A stretch of 64,000 nt of DNA. It comes from Microbacterium sp. Leaf151. GTDB lineage: Bacteria > Actinomycetota > Actinomycetes > Actinomycetales > Microbacteriaceae. Positions 1 through 8,009 of the stretch are shown piece after piece (position 1 is the stretch's first letter; every line of letters starts with the position of its first letter). The notes beneath the pieces were generated by a model, which did not search any database, had not been told where the DNA came from, and saw only the letters and a list, made by a program, of their open reading frames with translations. The stretch is taken from assembly GCF_001424225.1 (NCBI RefSeq), contig NZ_LMOR01000003.1:251006-315005 (forward strand). The letters are read 5' to 3'. The position numbers and the translations under genes were made by a program.

Positions 1-207
1 GGACAGCGCACGTTCGATGCCCGCCCCTCGGATGCCATTGCCCTCGGCGCCCGCGTCGACGCGCCGATCTGGGTGTCCGACGACGTCCTCGCCGAGGCGG
101 GCGTGCCCGACGAGGCGGTCGAGGTCGACGCATCGGCCGAGGAGAAGAGGGTGGAGGAGTTCCGCCGCTTCCTCGACGACGTCGACCCCGACGACTTCCA
201 GGGCTAG
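1..207 (+). CDS. Bifunctional nuclease family (DUF151) protein, C-terminal part
   Basis: The reading frame is open from base 1 and ends at TAG 205-207; the N-terminus lies outside the window. The visible 68 residues begin with a segment containing RPSDAIALGARVDAPIWVSD, which matches the conserved RPSDAIALAxRxxxPIYV signature of the DUF151/bifunctional nuclease family. The tail is acidic (EEKRVEEFRRFLDDVDPDDF), as is usual for actinobacterial members of about 160 residues. The family is linked to DNase/RNase activity, but the cellular role in actinobacteria is not settled. Family assignment is from the signature only. Confidence 0.8.
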   Translation, partial: GQRTFDARPSDAIALGARVDAPIWVSDDVLAEAGVPDEAVEVDASAEEKRVEEFRRFLDDVDPDDFQG

Positions 208-293
208 CACCGATGCCCGGCCCCCCGGTCGGCTCCTAGACTCGCGGAGGGGCCGCGCGGCGCGGTCCGTGATCCACGACGAACGGGGTACGG

Positions 294-1355
294 ATGCAAC
301 TCGCCATGGTCGGACTCGGACGAATGGGCGCCAACATCGTCCGCAGGCTCATGAAGGACGGTCACGACTGCGTCGTGTTCGACGTGAATCAGGATGCCGT
401 GGCCGCACTCGTCGCAGAGGGCGCCACCGGAGCGACGAGCATCGCCGACCTCGCCTCGAAACTGCACAAGCCCCGTGCCGTGTGGCTGATGATCCCCGCC
501 GGTCTCACCGGGAAGGTGGTCGACCAGGTCGCCGAGGTGCTCGAGCCCGGCGACATCATCATCGACGGCGGCAACTCGAACTACCGCGACGACGTGCGCC
601 GCGCGGCGAAGCTGAACGACAGCGGCATCCACTACGTCGACGTCGGAACCAGCGGTGGTGTCTTCGGTCTCGAACGCGGCTACTGCCTGATGGTCGGCGG
701 TCACGAGGAGGCGGTCACGCACCTCGAGCCCGTGCTGCGGACGATCGCCCCCGGACCCGGTGAGGTCGAGCGTACGCCGGGCCGTACCGGCGAGTTCACG
801 ACCGAGGAGCGTGGCTATCTGCACTGCGGTCCCTCCGGTGCCGGTCACTTCGTGAAGATGGTGCACAACGGCATCGAGTACGGCATCATGGCCGCGCTCG
901 CCGAGGGCCTCAACGTCCTGAACAACGCCGATGCGGGCCTCCATCAGGGCGAGCACTCGGCCGAGATCGCCCCCCTCGAAGAGCCCGAGTACTACCAGTT
1001 CGACATCGACACCGCCCGCGTGACCGAGCTCTGGCGACGAGGGTCGGTCATCTCCTCGTGGCTGCTCGACCTCACCGCGGCCGCTCTCTCGCAGAACCCC
1101 ACTCTCGACGGGCTCGCCGGTCGCGTATCCGACTCGGGCGAGGGCCGTTGGACGGTCAAGGCCGCGGTCGACACCGGGGTTCCCGTGCCGGTGCTGGCCG
1201 CGTCCCTGTTCGAGCGTTTCGCCTCGCGCGGCGAGGACCACTTCGCCAACCAGGTGCTCTCGGCGATGCGCCTGCAGTTCGGCGGTCACCAGGAGCTTCC
1301 CGCCGGTGACGTGCTCGAGGCGGGCCAGAAGAAGGCCGAGAGCGGGCGCGACTGA
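294..1355 (+). CDS. gnd: 6-phosphogluconate dehydrogenase, decarboxylating
   Basis: Cytosolic pentose-phosphate enzyme that oxidises and decarboxylates 6-phosphogluconate to ribulose 5-phosphate. The 353-residue protein starts with a Rossmann motif ([11 protein letters not shown], residues 5-15). It carries the substrate-binding [20 protein letters not shown] segment at about 119-138 and the catalytic Lys/His region [16 protein letters not shown] at about 182-197. The length places it in the short GndA/YqeC-type subgroup rather than the roughly 470-residue enterobacterial type; that subgroup often uses NAD, but cofactor choice is inferred. The gene follows the DUF151 gene by 86 bases and converges on a membrane-protein gene. 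Confidence 0.93.
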   Translation: MQLAMVGLGRMGANIVRRLMKDGHDCVVFDVNQDAVAALVAEGATGATSIADLASKLHKPRAVWLMIPAGLTGKVVDQVAEVLEPGDIIIDGGNSNYRDDVRRAAKLNDSGIHYVDVGTSGGVFGLERGYCLMVGGHEEAVTHLEPVLRTIAPGPGEVERTPGRTGEFTTEERGYLHCGPSGAGHFVKMVHNGIEYGIMAALAEGLNVLNNADAGLHQGEHSAEIAPLEEPEYYQFDIDTARVTELWRRGSVISSWLLDLTAAALSQNPTLDGLAGRVSDSGEGRWTVKAAVDTGVPVPVLAASLFERFASRGEDHFANQVLSAMRLQFGGHQELPAGDVLEAGQKKAESGRD

Positions 1356-1364
1356 GCCGGAGCC

Positions 1365-1892
1365 TCAGCGCTCCAACAGGATCTGACACACGAAGAGGCC
1401 CTCGCCGTCGTTCCACACCTCGGCGGCGGGGGCTTCGCACGTGCCGTTCTCCGAGGTGAGCAGTCGCACGCCCGCCTCGTCGTAGATCGCGTAGGGCCCG
1501 ACCGTGCCGCGCACCGGTGTCGTCGCGCCGCGCGGGAGCTCGCCGACCGACTGGAGCGCGTCCATCAGCGAGGCGCTGGCGTCCTGCGTGTAGTACGTCG
1601 TGCTCTCGTAGTCGCGGCAGTTGGCCGTGCTGCCGGTGCCGACGGGGAAGCCGTCGCCCAGGCAGTACCCGCCGAACGGCATGTCGGGGAGGGCGCCGTG
1701 GGCGGCCCGATACCTCTCGAAGACCTCCTCCCACTGAACGAGTCGCTGCGTCGCCTCGGCATTGGGGTCGACCGGCTGGGCGAGGAGCCAGACGAGGAAT
1801 CCCACGGCGCCCACGATGGCGGCACCGGCGATCGCGAGGGCGGTGACGGCCGCGGGATGCAGATGGGCGCGAGCGGGGGAATCGGGCGACAT
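1365..1892 (-). CDS. Membrane-anchored hypothetical protein
   Basis: The 175-residue protein starts at the ATG at 1892 (MSPDSPARAHLH). One strong transmembrane helix (about 16-40, TALAIAGAAIVGAVGFLVWL) is followed by an extracytoplasmic domain with four or five cysteines, including CLG and TANC, and a motif WEEVFERYRAAHGALP. A helix followed by YxxxxGxxP recalls the layout of type IV pilin-like subunits, but there is no prepilin cleavage motif, so that comparison is weak. I do not recognise a family. The longer upstream in-frame extension runs antisense through the RNase H gene and was rejected. Confidence 0.7.
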   Translation of the reverse strand: MSPDSPARAHLHPAAVTALAIAGAAIVGAVGFLVWLLAQPVDPNAEATQRLVQWEEVFERYRAAHGALPDMPFGGYCLGDGFPVGTGSTANCRDYESTTYYTQDASASLMDALQSVGELPRGATTPVRGTVGPYAIYDEAGVRLLTSENGTCEAPAAEVWNDGEGLFVCQILLER

Positions 1893-2057
1893 GACGGCGG
1901 TCCTTCTCGACGGGGCGGCGGGCGCGGAAGGGTCAGGTTTCCACAGGCACGAAGGTGCGCGGTCGCCGTCCGCCCACCCCGCCCGCGGAGGGGCGGCACC
2001 ATTCACCCCCGAGGTCACCTGGCTGGGTCGATCCGGGGGAGAGGGGAGACTAGGGGG

Positions 2058-2636
2058 ATGAGTTCGCCCGCGTCCGCACCCCTCACCCCCGCCCCTTCCG
2101 ATCGCTATGTCGTCGCCACCGACGGAGCCTGCAAGGGCAATCCCGGACCGGCCGGCTGGGCCTGGGTCGGCGAGGACGGGCACTGGGCGGCGGGCTCCAT
2201 CCCCGCGGGGACCAACAACATCGGCGAACTCCTCGGCCTGCTGCACGCGATCACCGATCACGCGGACGTGCGCGAACTCGTCGTGCAGGCCGACTCGAAG
2301 TACGCCATCGACACGTACTCGTCGTGGATGGACGGTCACCGCCGTCGCGGGTGGGTCACCAGCGCGAAGAAGCCCGTCGCCAACCAGGGCATCCTCGAGG
2401 CCCTCATCGCCGCTCGAGACGCCCGCCGCGCCGCCGGGCTCCCCGACGTCGTCCTCGAGCACGTCCGGGGACACAGCGGCCACGTGCTCAACTCGTGGGC
2501 CGACGAGCGGGCCGTGCGGGCCTCGCAGCACGCGGCCAAGGGCGAGGAGCTGATCTGGACGTCGCTGCGTGGTCTCGACCGACTCGAGGTGGCCTCGGCG
2601 CCGCCGCGCTCCGCCGCCGACCGCATCGGGCGCTGA
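2058..2636 (+). CDS. rnhA: Ribonuclease H (type 1 fold)
   Basis: Endonuclease that cleaves the RNA strand of RNA-DNA hybrids, acting in primer removal and R-loop clearance. The 192-residue protein shows the acidic catalytic set: Asp22 in TDGACKGNPGP, Glu57 in NIGELLGLLHAI, Asp79 in QADSKYAID, and the C-terminal Asp in SWADERAV, preceded by EHVRGHSGH, which provides the active-site His loop. The start is the ATG at 2058 directly after TAGGGGG. An in-frame ORF extends upstream into an antisense region and is not used. The C-terminal 30 residues beyond the fold are family-variable. Confidence 0.92.
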   Translation: MSSPASAPLTPAPSDRYVVATDGACKGNPGPAGWAWVGEDGHWAAGSIPAGTNNIGELLGLLHAITDHADVRELVVQADSKYAIDTYSSWMDGHRRRGWVTSAKKPVANQGILEALIAARDARRAAGLPDVVLEHVRGHSGHVLNSWADERAVRASQHAAKGEELIWTSLRGLDRLEVASAPPRSAADRIGR

Positions 2637-2650
2637 CCGGCGATCATCCC

Positions 2651-2670
2651 GTCGGCGCCGCCGCGCCGAC
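2651..2670. terminator. Short hairpin between convergent genes
   Basis: GTCGGCG and CGCCGAC form a perfect 7-bp stem around a 6-base loop, 14 bases after the RNase H stop and facing the epimerase stop. There is no T-tract, as is common in high-GC actinobacteria. Confidence 0.4.
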
Positions 2671-2704
2671 CCGACCGCTTCGGGGGACGTCTCAGGTGAC
2701 GCCG

Positions 2705-3670
2705 TCAGCGAGACGTCGGTGCCAGGACTTCCGCCTCTTCGCCGAGCGTGAGACCCGCGCGGCGGGGGCGATCCACACCGCGCGCCCGTTCATCCGCGAG
2801 CGTGCGCCGCATCGTCTCTGCGAGCGGCCGCCGCAGACCACCGGATGCCACGAAGGCGGCGTCACTGCGCCGCGAGAAGCCCCGCGCCTCGGCGGGGAGC
2901 CACAGCGGCAGTGAGCGCTCACCCATCCAGTGCTGCACACCGCGGGCCGTGAGCGTGGCGTCGTCGAGCGCCACCGTGTCACCGGGCGTTCCCGCTGCGT
3001 CGGCGGCCGCCGCGAGGACCGCGGCCAGCGGGTACTCCTCGCCGACCGCGTTGATCGGCCCGGTGACGCCCGCTCTGCCGGCGCGTTCGATCCAGGCGGC
3101 GAGGTCGTCGACGTCGATGCCCTGCACGTACCGCCCGTGCGGGTCGGGGGTGAGCACCCGTCCTCCGCGGGCGAAGCGGGCCGGCCAGTAGCCGAAGCGA
3201 TCGGTCGGGTCGCCCGGACCCACGATGAGGCCCGCTCGGGCGAGCAGCGCTCGATCACCCAGGCGCGCCGCGGTGAGCCGCTCGGCGTGCACCTTGGCGT
3301 CCGCGTACTGCGACAGATCGGCCGGCTCCACCAGTTCCGCATCCTCGTCGGCGAAGGGGATGTCGGAGCGGGCGTACACCGAGACGCTCGAGACGAGGGT
3401 CCAGTGCTCCGCGCGGTCGGCGAGGGCGTCGAGTCCGGATGCCACGAACTCCGGATCCCACGACAGCTCGACGACGTCGTCCCACTCGCCGTCGAGTGAA
3501 TCGTAGGCATCCGGGGAGCGTCGATCGGCGCGCACGAGTCGTGAGCCCGGGATGACCGCACCGGCCTCACCGCGGGCGAGACAGACCACCTCGGCGCCGG
3601 ACGCGACCGCGGCCGCCGCTATCGCGCGGCCGAGCCATGCGGTTCCACCGAGGATGAGTATGCGTCGCAT
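2705..3670 (-). CDS. NAD-dependent epimerase/dehydratase family protein
   Basis: The 321-residue protein has an N-terminal Rossmann signature (ILILGGTAWLGRAIA, residues 4-18) and the WTLVSSVSVYA strand expected at the active-site Ser of extended SDR proteins. The mid-region AGLIVGPGDPTDRFGYWPARF fits the substrate-binding loop of nucleoside-diphosphate-sugar epimerase-like proteins. The classical YxxxK pair is not clear after VSVYARSDI, so catalytic competence is uncertain and a reductase or regulatory function is possible. Substrate unknown. It is transcribed alone, convergent with RNase H. Confidence 0.82.
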   Translation of the reverse strand: MRRILILGGTAWLGRAIAAAAVASGAEVVCLARGEAGAVIPGSRLVRADRRSPDAYDSLDGEWDDVVELSWDPEFVASGLDALADRAEHWTLVSSVSVYARSDIPFADEDAELVEPADLSQYADAKVHAERLTAARLGDRALLARAGLIVGPGDPTDRFGYWPARFARGGRVLTPDPHGRYVQGIDVDDLAAWIERAGRAGVTGPINAVGEEYPLAAVLAAAADAAGTPGDTVALDDATLTARGVQHWMGERSLPLWLPAEARGFSRRSDAAFVASGGLRRPLAETMRRTLADERARGVDRPRRAGLTLGEEAEVLAPTSR

Positions 3671-3860
3671 GCGCGCCAGCCAACCACCGTCGCCGCCGCC
3701 TCGCGAACGGAGTTCGCGGACGGCGGACGGGAGCAGACCGTTTCTCCCTATCCAGGTCTATCCCCAGATTCGCTCGTATGTCTCCACCAGCATGCGGCCA
3801 GCGCTACGTTCTCGGCCACGGAATATGTCTCCCGCGGGGGACGGAAGAAGGGTGGGGACC

Positions 3861-4328
3861 ATGTCGGATATCCAGAAGCAGCAGATGCTCGGTCGACCGA
3901 CCGGAGCGTTCGTCGGAGCGTCGTGGGTGGCGCTCGGACTGGGAGCCACCGTGTACTTCGTCGGGTTGTACAACGCCCGGATGCTGCTGTCGGAGAAGGG
4001 GTTCTTCCTGGCGGTGTTCCTACTCGGTCTCTTCGCCGCCATCAGCGTGCAGAAGGCGGTGCGCGACCGCGCCGAAGACGTTCCCGTCACCGGCGCGTAC
4101 CTCGGCGTGGCATGGGGGATGCTGCTGGTGTCGTTGACCCTGATGGTGATCGGCCTCTGGAACGCCGAGCTCCTGCTCTCGGAGAAGGGCTTCTACGGCA
4201 TCGGTTTCGCGATGAGCTTGTTCGCCGTGGTCGCCGTGCAGAAGAACGTGCGCGACCTCGCCGCGTTCCGCCGGGCGAACCCCGAGGTCGTACCCGTCGC
4301 GCGGCCCTCGTTCCCCGCTGCTCCCTGA
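3861..4328 (+). CDS. YiaA/YiaB-type inner membrane protein
   Basis: The 155-residue integral membrane protein is built from two repeats of the same two-helix unit. Each repeat contains a helix, then (Y/W)NAxxLLSEKGF, then a second helix ending in AVQKxVRD (residues about 15-75 and 78-138). This duplicated unit is the mark of the YiaAB family, whose function is unknown. The start is the ATG at 3861 after GGTGGGGACC. The stop at 4328 is one base from the end of the convergent GNAT gene, so the two transcripts must overlap at their 3' ends. Confidence 0.85.
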   Translation: MSDIQKQQMLGRPTGAFVGASWVALGLGATVYFVGLYNARMLLSEKGFFLAVFLLGLFAAISVQKAVRDRAEDVPVTGAYLGVAWGMLLVSLTLMVIGLWNAELLLSEKGFYGIGFAMSLFAVVAVQKNVRDLAAFRRANPEVVPVARPSFPAAP

Positions 4329-4329
4329 G

Positions 4330-5250
4330 TCAGTGCGGCACTGTCGTTCCCTGGTGGAAGACGCAGCGGGGCCGGGGAGCGCACTGCCACACCGATGATC
4401 GCCGGCTCGCGCGGTCGTCGGCTCGCAGCAGATAGGTCAGCAGCACCGTCTCCGGTCCGAGCAGCCGGCTCTGCCGCTCCTCGATGATCGGCGGACGTGC
4501 GCTCGTCGTCTCGGCGGCGAGGGCGACGATGATGTCGTCACGGGTCCACCGTCGTCCGGACCGACCGATCTCGGTGAAGTCTTCGGCGAGCAGACGGCGC
4601 AGTTCGTCGGCGTCGGATCTGACAGCAGGATCCAGCAGACGTTCCTCGGCCGCCCACGCGTCAGTGATCAGGGTCTCGGCATCCCGTGTGCGCGGGCTCA
4701 GGGCACCCACCCCGGGATCGCGGGGGACGAGCGTCGTCTCACCGCTCGCCCAATCACGACGCAGCACGGCGTACGAGACGGATGCCAGGGGTGCGCCACC
4801 CACGACGGGCCAGCCGTCACGGAACCAGCCCTCGCGCACCCAACCGCTCTTGTCGAACGTGCGGCGCATCGCGATGTTGTCCTCGCGCGTATGACCCTCG
4901 ACGCGAACGACGCCGGCATGCGTGCGGAACGTGTGCTCCACGGCGAGCGTGAGGACGCCCGCGCCTACGCCCCTGCCGCGCCACCGCTCCGCGAGACGCA
5001 GGTCGACCACCGCCGTCGGATCGCCGAGGTCGTCGAGGCGGAGCAGACCGATGTGGCCTCGCTCATGGTCGTCGATCCAGAACGCCTCGGTGCGGTCATC
5101 GCCCCAGCGTCCGGCGTCGATGTCCGCCGTGACCTGCGCGACGGTGAGTCGCTCGCGCACGTGGAAGGGGAAGATGTTCCCGGTCAGAAAGGCGGTCAAC
5201 GCGTCACGGTCTCGCACACCGGCCTCGACGCGGGTCAGGGTGAGGGTCAT
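4330..5250 (-). CDS. GNAT acetyltransferase fused to a SnoaL/DUF4440-like domain
   Basis: The 306-residue protein has two parts. Residues about 5-170 form a GNAT acyl-CoA transferase with the acetyl-CoA pyrophosphate loop LAERWRGRGVGAGVL and the later strand EGHTREDNIAMRRTFDKSGW. Residues about 185-290 (AWAAEERLLDPAVRSDADEL, LLAEDFTEIGRSGRRWTRDD) match the NTF2-like DUF4440 fold, usually a ligand-binding or regulatory domain. The acetyl acceptor is unknown. The start ATG at 5250 lies six bases after a -10-like TACGGT, so the message may be leaderless. It is divergent from the small membrane protein at 5313. Confidence 0.82.
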   Translation of the reverse strand: MTLTLTRVEAGVRDRDALTAFLTGNIFPFHVRERLTVAQVTADIDAGRWGDDRTEAFWIDDHERGHIGLLRLDDLGDPTAVVDLRLAERWRGRGVGAGVLTLAVEHTFRTHAGVVRVEGHTREDNIAMRRTFDKSGWVREGWFRDGWPVVGGAPLASVSYAVLRRDWASGETTLVPRDPGVGALSPRTRDAETLITDAWAAEERLLDPAVRSDADELRRLLAEDFTEIGRSGRRWTRDDIIVALAAETTSARPPIIEERQSRLLGPETVLLTYLLRADDRASRRSSVWQCAPRPRCVFHQGTTVPH

Positions 5251-5256
5251 TCGTCC

Positions 5257-5294
5257 ACCGTAGACAGCCCCGTCGTCGGCATCCTGTCTACGCT
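5257..5294. promoter_or_regulatory. Symmetric divergent promoter with 8-bp inverted repeat
   Basis: GTAGACAG (5260-5267) and CTGTCTAC (5284-5291) are a perfect inverted repeat with a 16-base spacer between two divergent genes. Each arm leads into a -10-like hexamer on its own outward strand: TACGGT (minus, 5262-5257) and TACGCT (plus, 5289-5294). This could be paired promoters, an operator, or both. Confidence 0.5.
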
Positions 5295-5312
5295 GGGAAG
5301 CGACCCCGTTTC

Positions 5313-5726
5313 GTGAAGGAGCCCGTCATTCCCTCTGCGTCCCGCACCCCTGCCGCCCGCACGCCCGCCGACCGTTCCATGACCACCCGGTCGCTTCGGA
5401 CGGCCTCGCTCGCCATCGCGGGCGTGGGCGCGGCCATGACCATGGGTGCGCTCGGGTCGTGGTGGACCCCGGTCATCCTCCTCGTCGCCACGGCGGGTGC
5501 GATCTTCGCGACCTGGTGGGTCGCCGGACCCTCGGTCGGGGAGCGGGTCGTGCTGCCGGTGCTCATCGTCGTCACGGCTCTCACCGTGGCATCCCTGCTC
5601 GGCCTCGTCGGGCTCCTCCCGTCGACCTGGACGTGGGCGGCCCTCGGGGCCTACGCCGTGGCGTGGGGCGAGTACCTCGTGACGCAGACCATCGCGCGCT
5701 CGCGCGCCGCTGCAGGCCAGCGCTGA
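5313..5726 (+). CDS. Small integral membrane protein
   Basis: The 137-residue protein from the GTG at 5313 has four predicted helices (about residues 29-48, 50-68, 79-98 and 102-124), two Trp-rich turns and a basic C-terminus. No family is recognised with certainty. The start is unclear. A consensus AAGGAG (5316-5321) lies inside the GTG-started frame, and exactly six bases after it is an in-frame ATT (5328), not a standard start codon; the next ATG is at 5379. I keep the GTG but flag the ATT. The gene runs into a strong hairpin at 5750-5783. Confidence 0.68.
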   Translation: MKEPVIPSASRTPAARTPADRSMTTRSLRTASLAIAGVGAAMTMGALGSWWTPVILLVATAGAIFATWWVAGPSVGERVVLPVLIVVTALTVASLLGLVGLLPSTWTWAALGAYAVAWGEYLVTQTIARSRAAAGQR

Positions 5727-5736
5727 GCCAGGCTGG

Positions 5737-5886
5737 TCATGTCCCCGGTCCACCGGCGGGCGGATCGTCCCGCCCGCCGGTGGACGTGAGTTCGTCGCGG
5801 ATGGCCCGGCGTACGGTCCAATACAGGGCGTAGAGCGCGACGGCCGCGAGTGTGACGAGAAGAACGAGCTGAGTCAGTGCGTCCAT
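5737..5886 (-). CDS. Possible 49-residue single-helix membrane protein
   Basis: A short frame with ATG at 5886 and TGA at 5739-5737 encodes one hydrophobic helix (LTQLVLLVTLAAVALYALYW) followed by a basic, then glycine/proline-rich tail. An in-frame TGA lies three codons upstream, so the start cannot move up. GGAGAG abuts the ATG with no spacing, which is poor for translation. The last 16 codons lie in the terminator hairpin of the convergent gene. Helix composition and codon use favour a real gene, the start context does not. Confidence 0.45.
   Translation of the reverse strand: MDALTQLVLLVTLAAVALYALYWTVRRAIRDELTSTGGRDDPPAGGPGT
5750..5783. terminator. Strong bidirectional hairpin
   Basis: CCACCGGCGGGCGG and its exact complement form a 14-bp stem around a six-base ATCGTC loop, 23 bases after the stop of the 5313-5726 gene and within the 3' end of the opposing short frame. 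No T-tract follows. Confidence 0.75.
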
Positions 5887-5960
5887 CTCTCCAGGTTGTC
5901 ACGATGGGGCCACCGACGGCATCCGAGGCTCGTGTGAGAACCGGATGCCGTCGACGGCGC

Positions 5961-7001
5961 TCAGACGGAGACGGGTGCGAGCGTCGACTGCCATCCGAGC
6001 GCAGGGGCGACGTGCGTGGCGAAGTTCTCGACGAGGCGCAGGTTGAACTCCACGCCCATCTGCGACGGGATCGTCAGCATCAAGGTGTCGGCGCTCATCA
6101 CCGCCGCGTCGTTCAGCAGCTGCTCGACGAGCTTGTCGGGGGTGGCCGCGTAGGTCTTGCCGAAGGTCGAGCGCATGCCGTCGATGACGCCGATCTGGTC
6201 GTTGCCCGCCGATCCGCCGAAGTACATCTCGTCTTCGGCCGTGACGATCGGGAAGATGCTGCGGCTCACCGACGTGCGGGGCTCGCCCTCGTGGCCCGCT
6301 TCGCGCCAGGCGGCACGGAAGGCATCGAGCTGCTGCGCCTGCAGGAGGTCGAACGGCGTGCCGTCGGCCTCGGTGAGCAGTGTCGACGACATGAGGTTGA
6401 CCCCCAGGCGACCCGCCCACTCGGCGGTGGCCGTCGTGCCGGCGCCCCACCATATGCGCTTACGCAATCCCGGGGAGTGCGGCTCGACGCGCTGCAGGCC
6501 GGTTCCGCCGCCGAAGGGGCTGTGCGGGTCGCGCTCGGCCAGGCCCTCGCCGTCGATCGCGCGCAGGAAGAGGTCGAAGTGCTCGCGGGCGATGTCGCCG
6601 CCGCGCGGGTCGTCGGACCCGGTGTAGCCGAACGCCTCGTAGCCACGCACGACGCTCTCGGGTGAACCACGGCTCACGCCGAGCGCGAGTCGGTTGCCGC
6701 TGATGAGGTCGACGGATGCCGCCTCCTCGGCGAGCATGAGCGGGTTCTCATAACGCATGTCGATGACACCGGTGCCGACCTCGATACGTGAGGTGCGGGC
6801 GGCGATCGCGGCGAGCAGGGGCATAGGAGCCGCCTGCTGACGGGCGAAGTGGTGCACGCGGAACGAGATGCCGTTGACGCCGAGGTCGTCCATGCCCTGG
6901 GCGAGGTCGATCGCCTGCAGCATCGAGTCACCGGCGGTCAGGTGGTGCCCGCCGCCGAGGGGGCCGTAATGGCCGAAGGAGAGTGTGCCGAAGGAGCGCA
7001 T
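5961..7001 (-). CDS. LLM class flavin-dependent oxidoreductase
   Basis: The 346-residue luciferase-like monooxygenase folds as a TIM barrel using FMN or F420. Visible signatures are FRVHHFARQQAAPMPLLAAI near residue 47, the GTGVIDMRYENPLMLAEEAA strand, DLISGNRLALGVSRGSPE near 100-115 (typical DxxSxGRxxxGxGxG), and GAGTTATAEWAGRLGVNLM near 205. The substrate is unknown; relatives act on alkanes, sulfonates or alkyl amines. It is transcribed alone and is divergent from the gene at 7092, with 90 bases between starts. Confidence 0.88.
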   Translation of the reverse strand: MRSFGTLSFGHYGPLGGGHHLTAGDSMLQAIDLAQGMDDLGVNGISFRVHHFARQQAAPMPLLAAIAARTSRIEVGTGVIDMRYENPLMLAEEAASVDLISGNRLALGVSRGSPESVVRGYEAFGYTGSDDPRGGDIAREHFDLFLRAIDGEGLAERDPHSPFGGGTGLQRVEPHSPGLRKRIWWGAGTTATAEWAGRLGVNLMSSTLLTEADGTPFDLLQAQQLDAFRAAWREAGHEGEPRTSVSRSIFPIVTAEDEMYFGGSAGNDQIGVIDGMRSTFGKTYAATPDKLVEQLLNDAAVMSADTLMLTIPSQMGVEFNLRLVENFATHVAPALGWQSTLAPVSV

Positions 7002-7091
7002 ACGAGGTGCAACGCGGGTCGTCTCGGTCTATTCCCGCGCATGGACCGCCAGATGGCCCCGGCCCCTTCGAGGTGTGGAACCATTCAGAGC

Positions 7092-7856
7092 ATGGACGAC
7101 GACGTACGCCACGAGCTGCGTCGCCTGCGTGCCCGGGCCTACGGTCCCGACGCGGACATCGCCGGCGACCCGGCGGCGTCGGAGCGGCTCTCGGCCCTCG
7201 AAGAACTCGAGCGGCGCGAGCGCTTTTCGCCCCCGCCGCAGACACCGGCGCCGCACGACCCGGCCGAGCCGACGGCGTCCGGTGCAGACGACGGTGCGGA
7301 AGGCCCCGGAGAATCCGAGGTCGAGGACGACGAGGTGCCGCGCGAGCGTCGCCCCCTCGTGCGATCGCGGCGTCAGGTGTGGGCGTGGGCGATCTCGCTC
7401 GCGGTCGTCACCGCGCTGGCGAGCGCCGGGACGGCGCTCAGCGTGACCTTCTTGCCCGTGTCGAATTCGGTGGGCGCTCCGCAGGTCGGCACGCTCGAGG
7501 AGGATCCCGACACCGAGACCCCATCGATCTTCGGCCAGCGCACGGGCGCGGAGCGCGCGTTCAAGGACTTCTACGGCGTGACCGCGTTCGTGGGATTCGC
7601 CCAGGTCGATGCAACCGAGAACCGCAGTCCGTGCGTGTACCTCCTCGACTCCTCCGAGGTCGCGGAACGCGGCGCGCGCGGGGTCAGCGGCAACTTCGTC
7701 TACGGCGGGTGCGGTGCGGGGATCTTCCCTGCGACCGTGGAGTTCGTCGTGGCGGAGGGGATGCCGGAGCCGTTCATCGACCGCTTCCCGATCGGCACCA
7801 GCGTGCAGTTCGTCTTCGACGGTGAGAACGTGGGCGTCTTCGCCGAAGGAGGCTGA
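7092..7856 (+). CDS. Membrane-anchored hypothetical protein with acidic cytoplasmic domain
   Basis: The 254-residue protein starts at ATG 7092 (MDDDVRHELRRLRARAYGP), a start like that of small actinobacterial cell-envelope proteins. Residues 1-90 are charged and low complexity, with prolines and glutamates. One helix (about 95-118, WAWAISLAVVTALASAGTAL) is followed by a roughly 130-residue exported domain containing two cysteines (RSPCVYLL, YGGCGAGIF). I do not recognise the exported fold. Repeat elements occupy the space downstream, before the helicase gene. Confidence 0.72.
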   Translation: MDDDVRHELRRLRARAYGPDADIAGDPAASERLSALEELERRERFSPPPQTPAPHDPAEPTASGADDGAEGPGESEVEDDEVPRERRPLVRSRRQVWAWAISLAVVTALASAGTALSVTFLPVSNSVGAPQVGTLEEDPDTETPSIFGQRTGAERAFKDFYGVTAFVGFAQVDATENRSPCVYLLDSSEVAERGARGVSGNFVYGGCGAGIFPATVEFVVAEGMPEPFIDRFPIGTSVQFVFDGENVGVFAEGG

Positions 7857-7872
7857 GGCGGGGAAGCGGATC

Positions 7873-7977
7873 GGTGGCTTCGACGGGCTCAGCCACCTCG
7901 GCAGGATGGTCCCTGAGCTTGTCGAAGGGTGGTCCCTGATTTTGCGGGAGGGGGTGGTCCCTGAGCTTGTCGAAGGG
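7873..7977. repeat. Three copies of a dispersed TTCGAC/GCTCA hairpin repeat
   Basis: Copy 1 (7873-7897) has arms GGTGGCT and AGCCACC around TCGACGGGCTC. Copies 2 and 3 (7908-7929 and 7956-7977) are identical 22-base strings in the opposite orientation with core GAGCTTGTCGAA. The same core recurs at 10970, 17705 and 17871, always between genes. Confidence 0.75.
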
Positions 7978-8009
7978 CCCCGCCACCCGGCGGATGAGAG
8001 GGTGGGGGA

